From Phocaeicola_A sp045545095 (GTDB taxonomy: Bacteria; Bacteroidota; Bacteroidia; Bacteroidales; Bacteroidaceae): a stretch of DNA of 64,000 bases. Position numbers and translations under genes: made by a program. Below, in pieces: positions 1 to 8,799 of the stretch; positions within the stretch are counted from its first letter, which is position 1, and each line of letters begins with the position of its first letter. Where the stretch lies: NCBI GenBank assembly GCA_045545095.1, contig JAZQAG010000041.1, positions 1-64,000 on the forward strand, given 5' to 3'. Under the pieces are notes generated by a model, which did not search any database, was not told where the DNA came from, and worked only from the letters and a program-made list of their open reading frames with translations.

Positions 1-74
1 ATGGGAAACGCGGGGCGGGACTTTTACCGGACGGGAGAAACACGTTTACAAGGGAGGGGAAAGGAGGTTACATG

Positions 75-130
75 GCGGGGGAAAAGGGAGAAAAGGGAGA
101 AAAGGGGGAAAAGAGAGAAAAGGAGAAAAG
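75..130. repeat. purine-rich imperfect tandem repeat
   Basis: Almost pure G/A tract made of imperfect GGGAGAAAA-like units, lying just beyond the stop of the minus-strand gene that follows. Read on the plus strand from an ATG at 72 (preceded by AAGGAGG) it would encode GEK triplets, but that frame runs antisense into the next gene, so I treat it as low-complexity intergenic DNA. Confidence 0.6.
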
Positions 131-155
131 TTTTTCCCAACGGGGAGAAAAGATA

Positions 156-992
156 TCAGCGAACTACAAAATCGACGGGAGGAGGACCGATGGTGGGATT
201 CCCCCGTTTTCCAAATCCGGATTTGTAGGTTGCGTCGCGGAGTATTTCGTGAAGGATGCTACCTACGTCTATTCCCAATTTGGTTTTGTTGAGTTTGAAA
301 TAAGGCGTGACGATGGGGATATTCTCCCAACGGCCGGTCATAGGATTGTAAGCCCGTTGCATCCCGACCTCCAGACCAAACTTCTCCGTCATATCGGTGG
401 TCACGCTGGCTCCATAGCGATAGCTCTGCATCCCGGAAGAATATCCCGTATGATAATTCCCGAAAACATTAAAAACCAAACGGTCTGTGGCATGATATGA
501 GAGCATACCATTCACGCCGAAAGCCTGGCCGGAGAAATGAGGCATCAACATTTTGTCGGCATTCACTCCAACTTGCAATGTCCAGTTAGGATGCAAGGCG
601 TGCGAGTAAACGAACGCCGCCTCGTTCTGACGACCAATACCTGGCAAACTGACTTGCCTGCCTTGCCCATACAATACCCCATGACGGTGCGAGAAGAGCG
701 CACCTTCAGTAATGAAGTCACCTTTGAAGAGGGGAGAAGGATTTTCAGCATAAGGAAGAAGTGCAGGTTTCTTCAAAGGGATATGCAACGAAGGGGCATC
801 CGATTGGTATAGCGAAACGAACGATTTGGAATAATCAGCAAAAGGAACTACTGGCTGGTTCGGGCGCAAATCTTCAGCTTCAGGCACTATCTTTCCAAGG
901 CTGTCAATCGGATGAAAGCCCACTCCTTCTTGCTGAGCCAAGAGCCACAAAGGCAAGAAGAACAGCGATGCTACAAACTGTAATCTCTTCAT
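156..992 (-). CDS. putative outer-membrane beta-barrel protein, function unknown
   Basis: About 278 residues. The start at 992 is chosen because it opens directly into a signal peptide (MKRLQF, hydrophobic core, LLAQQ cleavage region); the longer reading adds 21 unlikely residues. The body is rich in alternating aromatic/polar stretches (for example a run around LVFNVFGNYHTGYSSG) and in Gly/Tyr/Phe, as in small outer-membrane barrels. No enzyme motif is visible. It sits downstream of, and on the same strand as, the double hydrolase (110-base gap), so they may share a transcript. The membrane assignment is inference from composition; the specific role is unknown. Confidence 0.6.
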   Translation of the reverse strand: MKRLQFVASLFFLPLWLLAQQEGVGFHPIDSLGKIVPEAEDLRPNQPVVPFADYSKSFVSLYQSDAPSLHIPLKKPALLPYAENPSPLFKGDFITEGALFSHRHGVLYGQGRQVSLPGIGRQNEAAFVYSHALHPNWTLQVGVNADKMLMPHFSGQAFGVNGMLSYHATDRLVFNVFGNYHTGYSSGMQSYRYGASVTTDMTEKFGLEVGMQRAYNPMTGRWENIPIVTPYFKLNKTKLGIDVGSILHEILRDATYKSGFGKRGNPTIGPPPVDFVVR

Positions 993-1102
993 GAAAACAA
1001 CAGATAAAGAACGATGGTGCAAATGTAACGAAAAACATCTGCACCATCGGAACACGAACTATTCTTTTAATGAAATTTTATCTGTTTTAACGCACTTCTT
1101 TT

Positions 1103-2725
1103 TCACTTAAAGTTCTTGGCTTCCATTGTCCAACCGGGGAAGTCTTTCAGGTCGGCTTGCAGGAAGATGGTGGCATTTTCGGCGCGGCCTTTCAGTTGCC
1201 AATCGAGCCAACGGATGACCATTTGGGCAAAAGCACCACCATAGGGTTGGGCGAATGTGGCTCCGTGACCAGCTTCGGTCATATCGGCAAAGACAACGGG
1301 TACTTTCTTGATGGACTTGTAATCGATGAGGGCATTGCCATAAGCCACGTCACTGGGCCCACCTATCATATAGATTATAGGAGCATGAAGTTTCTTCAAT
1401 GATTTAGCACTGGCGCCAGCCATCTTCATCTTACCCATACCGGAGTTGAGGAGCAAGTAGCTTTTCAGACGAGGGTCATCGGCCACAGCCAACACCTGTG
1501 CACCACCACATGAATGACCTGCCGCAGCCACTTTGTCCATATCCACACGGTTGTAATAGAGACTGGTTTCGTCCTTGCTCTGTGCCTCCATCCAATCAAT
1601 GGCATCGGTCAGCATAGAGGCAGGTGTTGAAGCCTCGCGACGATCGAAGGGATAGTTCTGCATTTCACCGATGGCAATGACAACATAGCCGTGAGAAGCA
1701 ATCTCAATCAACATTTTCTCTTGGTGTATAGAGGTATTCATACATCCACCGTTGGCATAAACCATGACGGGCAATTTGGCACCGCGACGGGTAGCAGCTT
1801 CCATATTGGCCGGACGATACACCACAAAATCGGGCAACGACTTCTCCGTAACGGCCACGGCCTGGAAACGTCCACGTCCACCACCTTCGGGAGCCTTCAT
1901 TTTCAAGATTTTCTGATTGGCAAATTCATTCCTCAGATGACGGGCAAAGAAGGCATCGGATGCTGGTTTGGTGATTTCAAGGCCTGCATCGAAGGCAACT
2001 CCGTGGTTGCCGGGGATGCGGATGTAATCGACATTAGAGCCGGCCTTGCGCATCTTGTTTACAAAATCGTCGGTCAATTCGGGTTTCACAATGGGGTCCT
2101 CACTACCCTGCAAGAGGAGCATGGGAGGTTTGTTTTCACCAATGTAGCCGATGGGCCAAAACTCTGTGTCCTTCATGCCACGGATTTCTGTAGGAGGTGC
2201 TCCGGCCACCACGCAAGCCACACGACTTGAATACTCACTCCACGGGCCAACCTCGAACTCTTTGCTATCCGATGAAACGCCCACCATCAATGACAGGTGC
2301 GCTCCGGCCGAGTGTCCCGTAACCCCGATGCGTTCCGTATCGACGCGCAGCTCCTTGGCATGAGACTTCAGCCAACGGACGGCACACTTCACGTCCTGAA
2401 TACAGGCGGGGAAAGGAGCCTCTTGAACAAAACGATACTCTACGGAAACGGTGACATACCCCTGAAGAGCATAATCCATCAAAAGATTGCGATAAACAGG
2501 GTCGCTTTTTGAGCCTGCACTCCATCCTCCACCGTGGATAATCACGATGGCCGGACGAAGTCCTTCACCACCGAAGTTCACCGGTTCAGCAATATCCAAC
2601 ACTTGCGACGGGCTATCCATAGAATAAGGCACATCGCTAATCACTCTCACTTCCTTCTGTGCATTGGCCGACAAAGCAAACAAAGCCAAAAGAACCATAA
2701 ACAACAAGATTTTAATCCTCTTCAT
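1103..2725 (-). CDS. two-domain alpha/beta hydrolase (esterase/lipase-like, secreted)
   Basis: About 540 residues; start at 2725 gives a signal peptide (MKRIKILLF...LSANAQ). The N-terminal half is a BD-FAE/acetyl-esterase type hydrolase: oxyanion motif HGGGW near residue 64, nucleophile GHSAG near 137, acid and His in SEDP and GNHG. The C-terminal half carries a second complete-looking hydrolase: YANGG, nucleophile GHSCGG near 401, and TEAGHGATF for the final His, resembling dienelactone/PET-hydrolase-like enzymes. Two catalytic domains in one chain suggests removal of ester groups from plant polysaccharides, but the substrate cannot be read from sequence. No CAZyme lies immediately beside it. 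Confidence 0.8.
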   Translation of the reverse strand: MKRIKILLFMVLLALFALSANAQKEVRVISDVPYSMDSPSQVLDIAEPVNFGGEGLRPAIVIIHGGGWSAGSKSDPVYRNLLMDYALQGYVTVSVEYRFVQEAPFPACIQDVKCAVRWLKSHAKELRVDTERIGVTGHSAGAHLSLMVGVSSDSKEFEVGPWSEYSSRVACVVAGAPPTEIRGMKDTEFWPIGYIGENKPPMLLLQGSEDPIVKPELTDDFVNKMRKAGSNVDYIRIPGNHGVAFDAGLEITKPASDAFFARHLRNEFANQKILKMKAPEGGGRGRFQAVAVTEKSLPDFVVYRPANMEAATRRGAKLPVMVYANGGCMNTSIHQEKMLIEIASHGYVVIAIGEMQNYPFDRREASTPASMLTDAIDWMEAQSKDETSLYYNRVDMDKVAAAGHSCGGAQVLAVADDPRLKSYLLLNSGMGKMKMAGASAKSLKKLHAPIIYMIGGPSDVAYGNALIDYKSIKKVPVVFADMTEAGHGATFAQPYGGAFAQMVIRWLDWQLKGRAENATIFLQADLKDFPGWTMEAKNFK

Positions 2726-2827
2726 TTTGTCATGACATTTATGAATGAAGTACAAATGTAATGTAAACATTTACACCCTCATAGTAGAACAACAATACTT
2801 TCTACTTTTTTAACAAATCCTTTTTAA

Positions 2828-3193
2828 TTACCCTCTCTCATTTTGCTCTTCATACATCCGCACAATGTCTTCGATGGGAATGCCGAGGGCGCGGAGTTGC
2901 TTGAAAAACTCGGGCAGTTCAACATTCATAAAGACGGACTTACGAAGGGAGAAAATCTTCTTTTTTGCTTTGGGGCATACGAAATAGCCGAGGCCACGAC
3001 GGGTATAGATGATTTCTTGACTTTGCAACCAATCGTAAGTGCGCACCACAGTGTTGGCATTCACTTCAACCAAGGCGGCATATTCGCGAACCGAAGGGAT
3101 GCGTCCGTCTTCGGGATAGATGCCCTGATGAATCTCGTCGCAGATGCGGTCGGCTATCTGGAGATATATGGGTCGGCTTTCCTTGAATTTCAT
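2828..3193 (-). CDS. GntR-family transcriptional regulator, YtrA subfamily
   Basis: 121 residues, the short length typical of YtrA-type GntR proteins with a winged helix and a small helical dimerisation tail in place of a ligand domain. Visible: PIYLQIADRICDEI, then the recognition region RIPSVREYAALVEVNANTV and the wing YTRRGLGYFV. It overlaps the upstream permease gene by four bases (ATGA) and is the last gene of the ABC operon. YtrA-type regulators usually repress their own transporter operon; the palindrome at 6629-6650 in this operon's promoter is the likely site. Confidence 0.9.
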   Translation of the reverse strand: MKFKESRPIYLQIADRICDEIHQGIYPEDGRIPSVREYAALVEVNANTVVRTYDWLQSQEIIYTRRGLGYFVCPKAKKKIFSLRKSVFMNVELPEFFKQLRALGIPIEDIVRMYEEQNERG

Positions 3194-4074
3194 AAGCTGA
3201 AGCGTTTAGGTTCGACAACTTGTGAACGGCAAAAGAGACGGTAGGCCCAATACCAGCAAAGGACAGACAGAACTCCAAAGAGTACAGAGCAGCAGACAAT
3301 AAAACTATTGTAGTGTACCCAAAATATCTCACGATGCAGAGAAGCTGGCATATCTTTCAACAACAAATAAGCAATCCAAGAACTACCAACCACCAAAAGC
3401 ATCATCACCCCTACAGTCTTCAAGAAAGCATGTTTACGCCAATAATTACCACCAAGGGCAAACATTGAAGAAGCAATAACATGCATCATACACACAAAAA
3501 GTATGGCCACCCAATCTTTCTCATGTCCACTGAACCTGTCAATGACATCTGCATCAAAGACGGAATCCCAAGCCCCAGCATCAAAGAGAGTCGGCAAGAG
3601 CCAATCGCACACTTCCCGGTACTCGCCATATCCTAAAAGCGGAAAGAGCAAAAGATGGAGCGCATCAGCCACGACAAAAGCAACGGATACAATCGCCACA
3701 AACAATAGAAAGACATAAAGATAGCGAGCTATGAACTTCTCTATATTTCGAGCAGGAAGTATCAAGAAATCCGTTCGCTCCCCCTTCGTAGTCATATGCC
3801 CCATTGCGTTACATGTCAAAATCATTACAAGAATTGTCAACATGCCTATACAAGAAGGCAATAACTCTTCCCAATAATTAAAACGAATCCCTGTGTCGTA
3901 GCGCATCCATTCTTTGGTTGAATCGGGCACACTTATATACATCAAGAACAAGAATCCTGCAACGGCAAGCCCCAAGGAATGCAACGAAGCTTTCCAATTC
4001 TCCACCACATCGCGTTTTATCAACAAGCCTACGCGACGGAAACTGAATGAATTATTATATGTTTTCATCATCAT
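3190..4074 (-). CDS. ABC-2-like membrane protein (third of three paralogues)
   Basis: 294 residues with about six hydrophobic segments (near 30-50, 76-92, 110-145, 190-205, 220-240, 255-280). The N-terminus (NNSFSFRRVGLLIKRD) and a mid region around EKFIARYLYVFLL match the two neighbouring permeases, so the three are paralogues. It also ends in the shared YRLFCRSQVV tail followed by a short extension. Translationally coupled to the GntR gene by a four-base overlap. Likely a membrane subunit of the exporter driven by the ATPase encoded at the operon's start. Substrate unknown. Confidence 0.75.
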   Translation of the reverse strand: MMMKTYNNSFSFRRVGLLIKRDVVENWKASLHSLGLAVAGFLFLMYISVPDSTKEWMRYDTGIRFNYWEELLPSCIGMLTILVMILTCNAMGHMTTKGERTDFLILPARNIEKFIARYLYVFLLFVAIVSVAFVVADALHLLLFPLLGYGEYREVCDWLLPTLFDAGAWDSVFDADVIDRFSGHEKDWVAILFVCMMHVIASSMFALGGNYWRKHAFLKTVGVMMLLVVGSSWIAYLLLKDMPASLHREIFWVHYNSFIVCCSVLFGVLSVLCWYWAYRLFCRSQVVEPKRFSL

Positions 4075-4089
4075 TTCAAATTTTAATAG

Positions 4090-4890
4090 TTAAACAATTT
4101 GCGAACGGCGGAAAAAGCGGTAAGCGAGAATCCAGCAAAGGATGGAGAGCACACCAAACACTCCGTTTATCCACTCGGCAGGAGCATAAATGCCCGACAA
4201 ACCTTCGGGAGCAAAATGCTTCAACAACTCAGGTGTCCCCCAAACAATCAGCAAAAAACCAGCCAAGACTCTCAATCCGTTCAAACGATTCCAATAGCAC
4301 CCGACCAAAAGGAACAATGAAAAGAGGAAAAAGCCAAACGACTGAACCCAATAGGTCCAACCAGGCATGTGAAGATTTTCGCCCAAAGGAGCAAAATCGA
4401 ACAGGATATGCACAAGGCTCTCTACATAGTTTCCAAAATAAAGGAACGGAGTCACCCCGCTACCCTTCCCCAACAATAGACAAAATGAATAGCAGGACAA
4501 ATCGGCTAAGGCATAGGCCACAATTCCCATGAAAAGATAGAAAACCGATGCAAAGAAGGCCCGCCAAACGAATTTCTCCAGATTGGAAGCCGGTATCATC
4601 AAGAATGCTGTACGCCCCTCTTTAGTAATCATCTGCTCCATCACCAACCTTGCCGAGCGGAAAGACAACAACATAAAAACCAATGCGCTAATGATTGACA
4701 AAGCCTGCACATTGTGCGGAGCAGCAGGTTCTTGTCGTGCAAAAGCAAAAACAAGCATCATCATCAAAGCTAAGAAGGCCAGGTATAGACAGACATAGCG
4801 CCAAGCATACACTTTCCAGTTTGTTCCAAAGTCCCACCGAATAAGCATCCAGAGGCGACGGAGACTGAACGTATTATTTATTTTCACCAT
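4090..4890 (-). CDS. ABC-2-like membrane protein (second of three paralogues)
   Basis: 266 residues, about six membrane segments. Shares the N-terminal NNTFSLRRLWMLIRWD block, the central SNLEKFVWRAFFASVFYL block and the C-terminal LAYRFFRRSQIV tail with the genes on either side. Only 15 bases separate it from the next permease. It is read as a membrane subunit of the same exporter; whether the three paralogues form one complex or alternative permeases is not visible in the sequence. Confidence 0.75.
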   Translation of the reverse strand: MVKINNTFSLRRLWMLIRWDFGTNWKVYAWRYVCLYLAFLALMMMLVFAFARQEPAAPHNVQALSIISALVFMLLSFRSARLVMEQMITKEGRTAFLMIPASNLEKFVWRAFFASVFYLFMGIVAYALADLSCYSFCLLLGKGSGVTPFLYFGNYVESLVHILFDFAPLGENLHMPGWTYWVQSFGFFLFSLFLLVGCYWNRLNGLRVLAGFLLIVWGTPELLKHFAPEGLSGIYAPAEWINGVFGVLSILCWILAYRFFRRSQIV

Positions 4891-4908
4891 TATTCCAAAA
4901 TTTTATTA

Positions 4909-5658
4909 TCAAACAAGTTGCCGACGGCAAAAGAGGCGATAGGCCAACCACCAGCAGAAGACAATCAAGCAAATGAGAACCATGTTTACCAAAAGGGCCT
5001 CTCCTCCGGTAGCCTTTTCCATCCAATCCAAGGCAAAAAAGGAACGACGAAGGACAATCAGCAGAATCACGGCAAACACCCACTTGTTAAGGAAACCGGC
5101 CAACACCGCCGTGGCATGAATAAGCAACAATGACAAAACCATGGTCAAGGGCAACATAGCATAGAAGCTTTGGGTGAACACCATCGGCAGATGCGATATC
5201 ACGAGCGTGGGCGAAGTAGTGAACTGAAAGTAAGGCATCCTCCACTCCAACATCAGATGACAAATGTACTGAGCCACATCGGCCATGACAAAGAGAACCA
5301 CCAAAATGACGAAGTAGAACACCGTGACGAACAGCGCCCGATACAGGAACTTCTCGCCATTGGAGGCGGGTAGGGTGAGAAACACCAACCGAGTCTCCCC
5401 ACGACTCACAGGGTAGGCCAGTTCCCGCGCTGCAAAGATGGCAAAAAGCAGAAAAACAGAGAACAGAACCTCGGTCTGGAATCCACCCAAGTCATGCGTC
5501 CGCCCCGCTGTGAGCAGAAGGAACCAGTTTATTGTGAAATATGCCATGAAGGTTGCTATCCACTCCCAAATGTACTTTTTTCGGTTCAGCGCCCAATCCC
5601 ACTGCATGAGCAGTCTGATACGACGGAGGCTGAGGGTATTGTTTTGTTTCATCATCAT
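4909..5658 (-). CDS. ABC-2-like membrane protein (first of three paralogues)
   Basis: 249 residues, the shortest of the three, with about six hydrophobic segments. Carries the family marks: NNTLSLRRIRLLMQWD at the N-terminus, SNGEKFLYRALFVTVFYF in the middle and LAYRLFCRRQLV at the end. Lies 69 bases after the ATPase gene and 18 bases before the next permease, so it is co-transcribed. Function inferred from context: membrane part of an exporter whose regulator is YtrA-like, a class often linked to antibiotic or envelope stress. Confidence 0.75.
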   Translation of the reverse strand: MMMKQNNTLSLRRIRLLMQWDWALNRKKYIWEWIATFMAYFTINWFLLLTAGRTHDLGGFQTEVLFSVFLLFAIFAARELAYPVSRGETRLVFLTLPASNGEKFLYRALFVTVFYFVILVVLFVMADVAQYICHLMLEWRMPYFQFTTSPTLVISHLPMVFTQSFYAMLPLTMVLSLLLIHATAVLAGFLNKWVFAVILLIVLRRSFFALDWMEKATGGEALLVNMVLICLIVFCWWLAYRLFCRRQLV

Positions 5659-5727
5659 AGTTTTAATATTATTAGTATTAGCAAAGGTAACTACAGCTCC
5701 TTATTAGACAATTACAGCACCAAGGAA

Positions 5728-6570
5728 TTATTCACCAAACACCTGCGCTATCTTCTCAGGGTGAGACAAGGTGGCATTGAAGAGCAATTCGAGGTTGAGC
5801 GTGCTCTCTTCCTCGCCAAGTCGATTGGGTAGAATAACACTCTGCCCATGCACCGAAGGCTGGGTGAAGAGTTCGTCGCCCGTAAGTTCGCCACTGGAAA
5901 GTTCGGTAAAGCAGAGGCGCGAACAGATGTCGGCTACAGAGCGGTTGAGCAACGTGCGGCTACCTTCGATAATAACCACATGGTCAAGCAGGCTGTCAAT
6001 GTCGCGCACCTGATGGGTGGAGATAATGACGGCCTTGTCCTCCGCCATGCCCGAAGCCACCACGCGGCGGAACTGGCTCTTCGAAGGTATGTCGAGCCCA
6101 TTACTCGGCTCGTCCATCACCAACAGTTGGGTGTTGGTGGCGAGGGCAAAACACATATAAGCCTTCTTCTTCTGCCCCATAGAGAGTTCGCCAAGATGAA
6201 TATCCTCGTTCATGTCGAAGTCACGCAAGCATGAACGGAGCAGTTCGTCACTGAAGCGCGGATAGAAGGGACGGTTCAGACTCACAAATTGCTTGAGGCT
6301 GACCTTTGGCAAAGTAAATTCCTCAGGTACAATAAACATCTGGCTGAGCGTCTCGGGGCGACGCAGGGAGACATTCACTCCCTGGTAGAGCACCTCACCC
6401 CGACGGGGACGGAGCAGTCCGGTCATCAAGTAGAGCAAGGTTGATTTACCAGTACCGTTACGTCCCAAAAGTCCATACACACTCCCCTCACCCAGCGTTA
6501 GAGAGAAGTCATCGAACACCGTCTGCTTTCGGTTATACCCGAAAGAGACATTCTTAATTTCCATCATCAT
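5728..6570 (-). CDS. ABC transporter ATP-binding protein
   Basis: 280 residues, cytoplasmic ATPase. Walker A GRNGTGKST near residue 37, signature LSMGQKKKA near 137, Walker B LLVMDEPSNGLD near 157, and the switch His in STHQ. The signature reads LSMGQ where LSGGQ is usual, as in several ABC-2 export ATPases of the YtrB/NatA type. It is the first gene of the minus-strand operon, followed by three permeases and the GntR gene. Its promoter region holds a palindromic operator at 6629-6650. Confidence 0.92.
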   Translation of the reverse strand: MMMEIKNVSFGYNRKQTVFDDFSLTLGEGSVYGLLGRNGTGKSTLLYLMTGLLRPRRGEVLYQGVNVSLRRPETLSQMFIVPEEFTLPKVSLKQFVSLNRPFYPRFSDELLRSCLRDFDMNEDIHLGELSMGQKKKAYMCFALATNTQLLVMDEPSNGLDIPSKSQFRRVVASGMAEDKAVIISTHQVRDIDSLLDHVVIIEGSRTLLNRSVADICSRLCFTELSSGELTGDELFTQPSVHGQSVILPNRLGEEESTLNLELLFNATLSHPEKIAQVFGE

Positions 6571-6885
6571 AGTTCTTTGTCTTTAAACAGTTAATACTTT
6601 ATTATCAATTAATTATCATCTCTTTTATGTGTACCACTTCAATAGTACACTGCAAATGTATATATTCGTATATTATTAGACAAGAAGAACTGTTATTAAT
6701 TAACAAATATTAATACTTATTTTACATTTGTATCTTTAAATTTGATATTTGGAGAATTGTCTTCACTGAAGAAGAACAAACAAAACATCTTAAACAGACG
6801 TTATCAGGAAACCAAGACTGCCATTACTTATATATATAAGGTAAGAGGTATACATATAATTTAAGGTAAAAACGAATAAGGGTGT
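6571..6885. other. divergent AT-rich intergenic region
   Basis: 315 bases between the ABC operon (minus) and the TrpF-like gene (plus). It contains the minus-strand promoter and operator listed separately. On the plus side a TAAATTTG around 6737-6744 resembles a -7 element for the TrpF-like gene but has no convincing upstream partner, so I do not call it. Confidence 0.6.
6629..6683 (-). promoter_or_regulatory. promoter and palindromic operator of the ABC/GntR operon
   Basis: On the minus strand TACATTTG (6660-6653) fits the Bacteroidota -7 element TAnnTTTG, with a TTG about 20 bases upstream (near 6681-6683). Immediately downstream lies the dyad GTGTAC-N10-GTACAC (6629-6650), which would cover the transcription start. 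This layout is what a repressor operator needs, and the operon's own YtrA-type GntR is the obvious candidate to bind it. Confidence 0.7.
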
Positions 6886-7521
6886 ATGATAATCAAAGTA
6901 TGTGGGATGCGCGACCCCGATAATATCCGCGCCATAGAAAATACAGGTATCGACTGGATGGGCTTCGATTTTGATCCCAAATCAGACCGATACGTCTCCG
7001 AGTTACCGTCTTACCTTCCTCAAAAGGTCAAGCGCATAGGCATTTTCAATGATGCACCGGCAAGTGTCATCATCAACCATGTAATGGAATACAAATTAGA
7101 CGGAATCCAATTGAACGGCAATGAGACAACAGGTTTCTGCATGGTACTATACGAATTACTTTCCAAAAGAGACCTACGCCCTCTTCTGATAAAAACAATC
7201 AACATTTACCGAAGTAGCGATTTGAACAATTGTTACAATTATGAACAATTCTGTGATTGCTTTCTATTCGAAGTGAAATGCCATACCCACGATCGGGACA
7301 TCTTTTACAACGATACATTAATGCACTATCGTGGGAAAACACCATTTTTCTTAGGAGGAGGTATCACTCCCAACTGCTACCAGAAATTTGAAAACCTGCA
7401 CCACTCCTATTTCATGGGAGTAGATCTGAACACTCATTTCGAGATAGCCCCCGGAATCAAGGATGCAAGCCTCATCCGCCACTTTCTGGAAGCCGGTTCA
7501 CTGAACAAAGTGGAGGTATAG
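6886..7521 (+). CDS. divergent phosphoribosylanthranilate isomerase (TrpF)-like protein
   Basis: 211 residues, the usual TrpF length. The start is clear: IKVCGM supplies the catalytic Cys of the KxCG motif and WMGFDFDPKSDRYV matches the GFIFxPKSPRYV phosphate region. The end also fits (GVDLNTHFEIAPGIKD). However, the family's second catalytic residue, the Asp of LLDTK, appears as Glu in FLFEVK, and the GGTGxxFDW loop is not recognisable. No other trp genes are near. It may be a real isomerase outside the trp operon, or a paralogue that has lost or changed activity. Confidence 0.75.
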   Translation: MIIKVCGMRDPDNIRAIENTGIDWMGFDFDPKSDRYVSELPSYLPQKVKRIGIFNDAPASVIINHVMEYKLDGIQLNGNETTGFCMVLYELLSKRDLRPLLIKTINIYRSSDLNNCYNYEQFCDCFLFEVKCHTHDRDIFYNDTLMHYRGKTPFFLGGGITPNCYQKFENLHHSYFMGVDLNTHFEIAPGIKDASLIRHFLEAGSLNKVEV

Positions 7522-7577
7522 AAAAAGATTAAAAAATAAGATAGGCGACACCTCGGGATAAAAAATAAACAAGTTTA

Positions 7578-7609
7578 TTTTGTTCTCCGCTCGGCTTGCA
7601 CTATCTTTG
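7578..7609 (+). promoter_or_regulatory. promoter of ansA
   Basis: TTTTG at 7578-7582, a 19-base spacer and TATCTTTG at 7602-7609 make a near-ideal Bacteroidota housekeeping promoter, 35 bases before the ansA start. Confidence 0.75.
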
Positions 7610-7644
7610 CAGCGCGTAACCAAAATATACAACAAATTAGTGCA

Positions 7645-8694
7645 ATGTCAGTGAACGAAACACCATCTGTTCTGCTAATCTATACTGGTGGAACCATCGG
7701 CATGATAGAGAATCCTGAGACGGGAGCTTTGGAGAGTTTTAACTTCGACCATCTGTTAAAGCATGTTCCGGAATTAAAACGTTTCAACTGTCACATTGCC
7801 ACCTATCAATTTACTCCACCTATAGACTCCTCGGACATGGAGCCTGCTCTTTGGGCCAAACTTGTCCATATCATCAATGACAATTACGATCGCTTTGATG
7901 GATTTGTCATACTCCATGGAACAGATACTATGGCTTTTACAGCATCAGCTCTCAGTTTCATGTTGGAAAATCTGAGCAAACCTGTAGTACTGACAGGAAG
8001 CCAATTGCCTATCGGGACCTTGCGGACAGATGGAAAGGAGAATTTGATAACAGCTATCGAAATTGCAGCAGCCCGCTATCCGGATGGAAGTCCCATCGTA
8101 CCGGAAGTGACCGTATTCTTTGAAAACGACTTGCTCCGTGGAAACCGGACTACCAAAATCAATGCAGAGAACTTCAATGCCTTCAACTCGTTCAACTGTC
8201 CCACATTAGGACATGCAGGCATACACATCAATTATGCGACTGAGCACATCCGACGTCCTGATCCTACACGACCATTGAAACCACACTTCCTGTTTGACAC
8301 CAATGTCATTATCCTCTCTCTCTTCCCAGGAATCCAAGAGACAATCATCGACAGTGTTTTACATGTTCCAGGTCTGAAAGCTGTAGTAATGCGCACCTTT
8401 GGTTCGGGCAACGCACCTCAAAAAGAGTGGTTGATAAAGAAATTGAAAGAGGCTACAGACCGAGGACTTGTCATTGTAAACATCAGCCAATGCATGTCGG
8501 GAGCTGTAGAGATGAGCCGCTATGAGACCGGACTCCAGTTAGCAGAAGCAGGTGTTATAAGCGGGCATGACAGTACGGTAGAATCAGCCGTCACCAAATT
8601 GATGTTCCTTTTAGGACACGGACTTTCTCCCGAAGAGGTACGCCGACAGATGAGCATCTGTTTTGCTGGTGAATTCACAGAGAACAAACATTAG
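7645..8694 (+). CDS. ansA: type I L-asparaginase
   Basis: 349 residues, the normal length for cytoplasmic type I asparaginase, which hydrolyses asparagine to aspartate and ammonia. The first catalytic Thr lies in LLIYTGGTIGM near residue 14, the second in LHGTDTMAFTASAL near residue 93, followed by KPVVLTGSQLP. No signal peptide, so cytoplasmic. It has its own promoter and is followed by a strong hairpin shared with the convergent operon. A single-gene transcript is therefore likely. Confidence 0.95.
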   Translation: MSVNETPSVLLIYTGGTIGMIENPETGALESFNFDHLLKHVPELKRFNCHIATYQFTPPIDSSDMEPALWAKLVHIINDNYDRFDGFVILHGTDTMAFTASALSFMLENLSKPVVLTGSQLPIGTLRTDGKENLITAIEIAAARYPDGSPIVPEVTVFFENDLLRGNRTTKINAENFNAFNSFNCPTLGHAGIHINYATEHIRRPDPTRPLKPHFLFDTNVIILSLFPGIQETIIDSVLHVPGLKAVVMRTFGSGNAPQKEWLIKKLKEATDRGLVIVNISQCMSGAVEMSRYETGLQLAEAGVISGHDSTVESAVTKLMFLLGHGLSPEEVRRQMSICFAGEFTENKH

Positions 8695-8720
8695 TAGAAA
8701 AAACAACACAATAAAAATCC

Positions 8721-8773
8721 TGGCGCCGACTACGCAAATTATATGATAATCACATCATGCGTAGTCGGCGCCA
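8721..8773. terminator. bidirectional terminator hairpin
   Basis: A perfect 16-base-pair stem (8721-8736 with 8758-8773, beginning TGGCGCCGACTACGCA) around a 21-base loop, between the convergent ansA and DUF4293 genes. No long T run follows on either side. Confidence 0.75.
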
Positions 8774-8799
8774 ATTCTGTAAAAAGATATCTTGTAACC

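Noticed and set aside
72..500. Plus-strand frame with AAGGAGG upstream and a GEKGEK repeat start
   Set aside because: It runs antisense through the outer-membrane-like gene; the repeat comes from a purine tract and the remainder has no protein-like composition.
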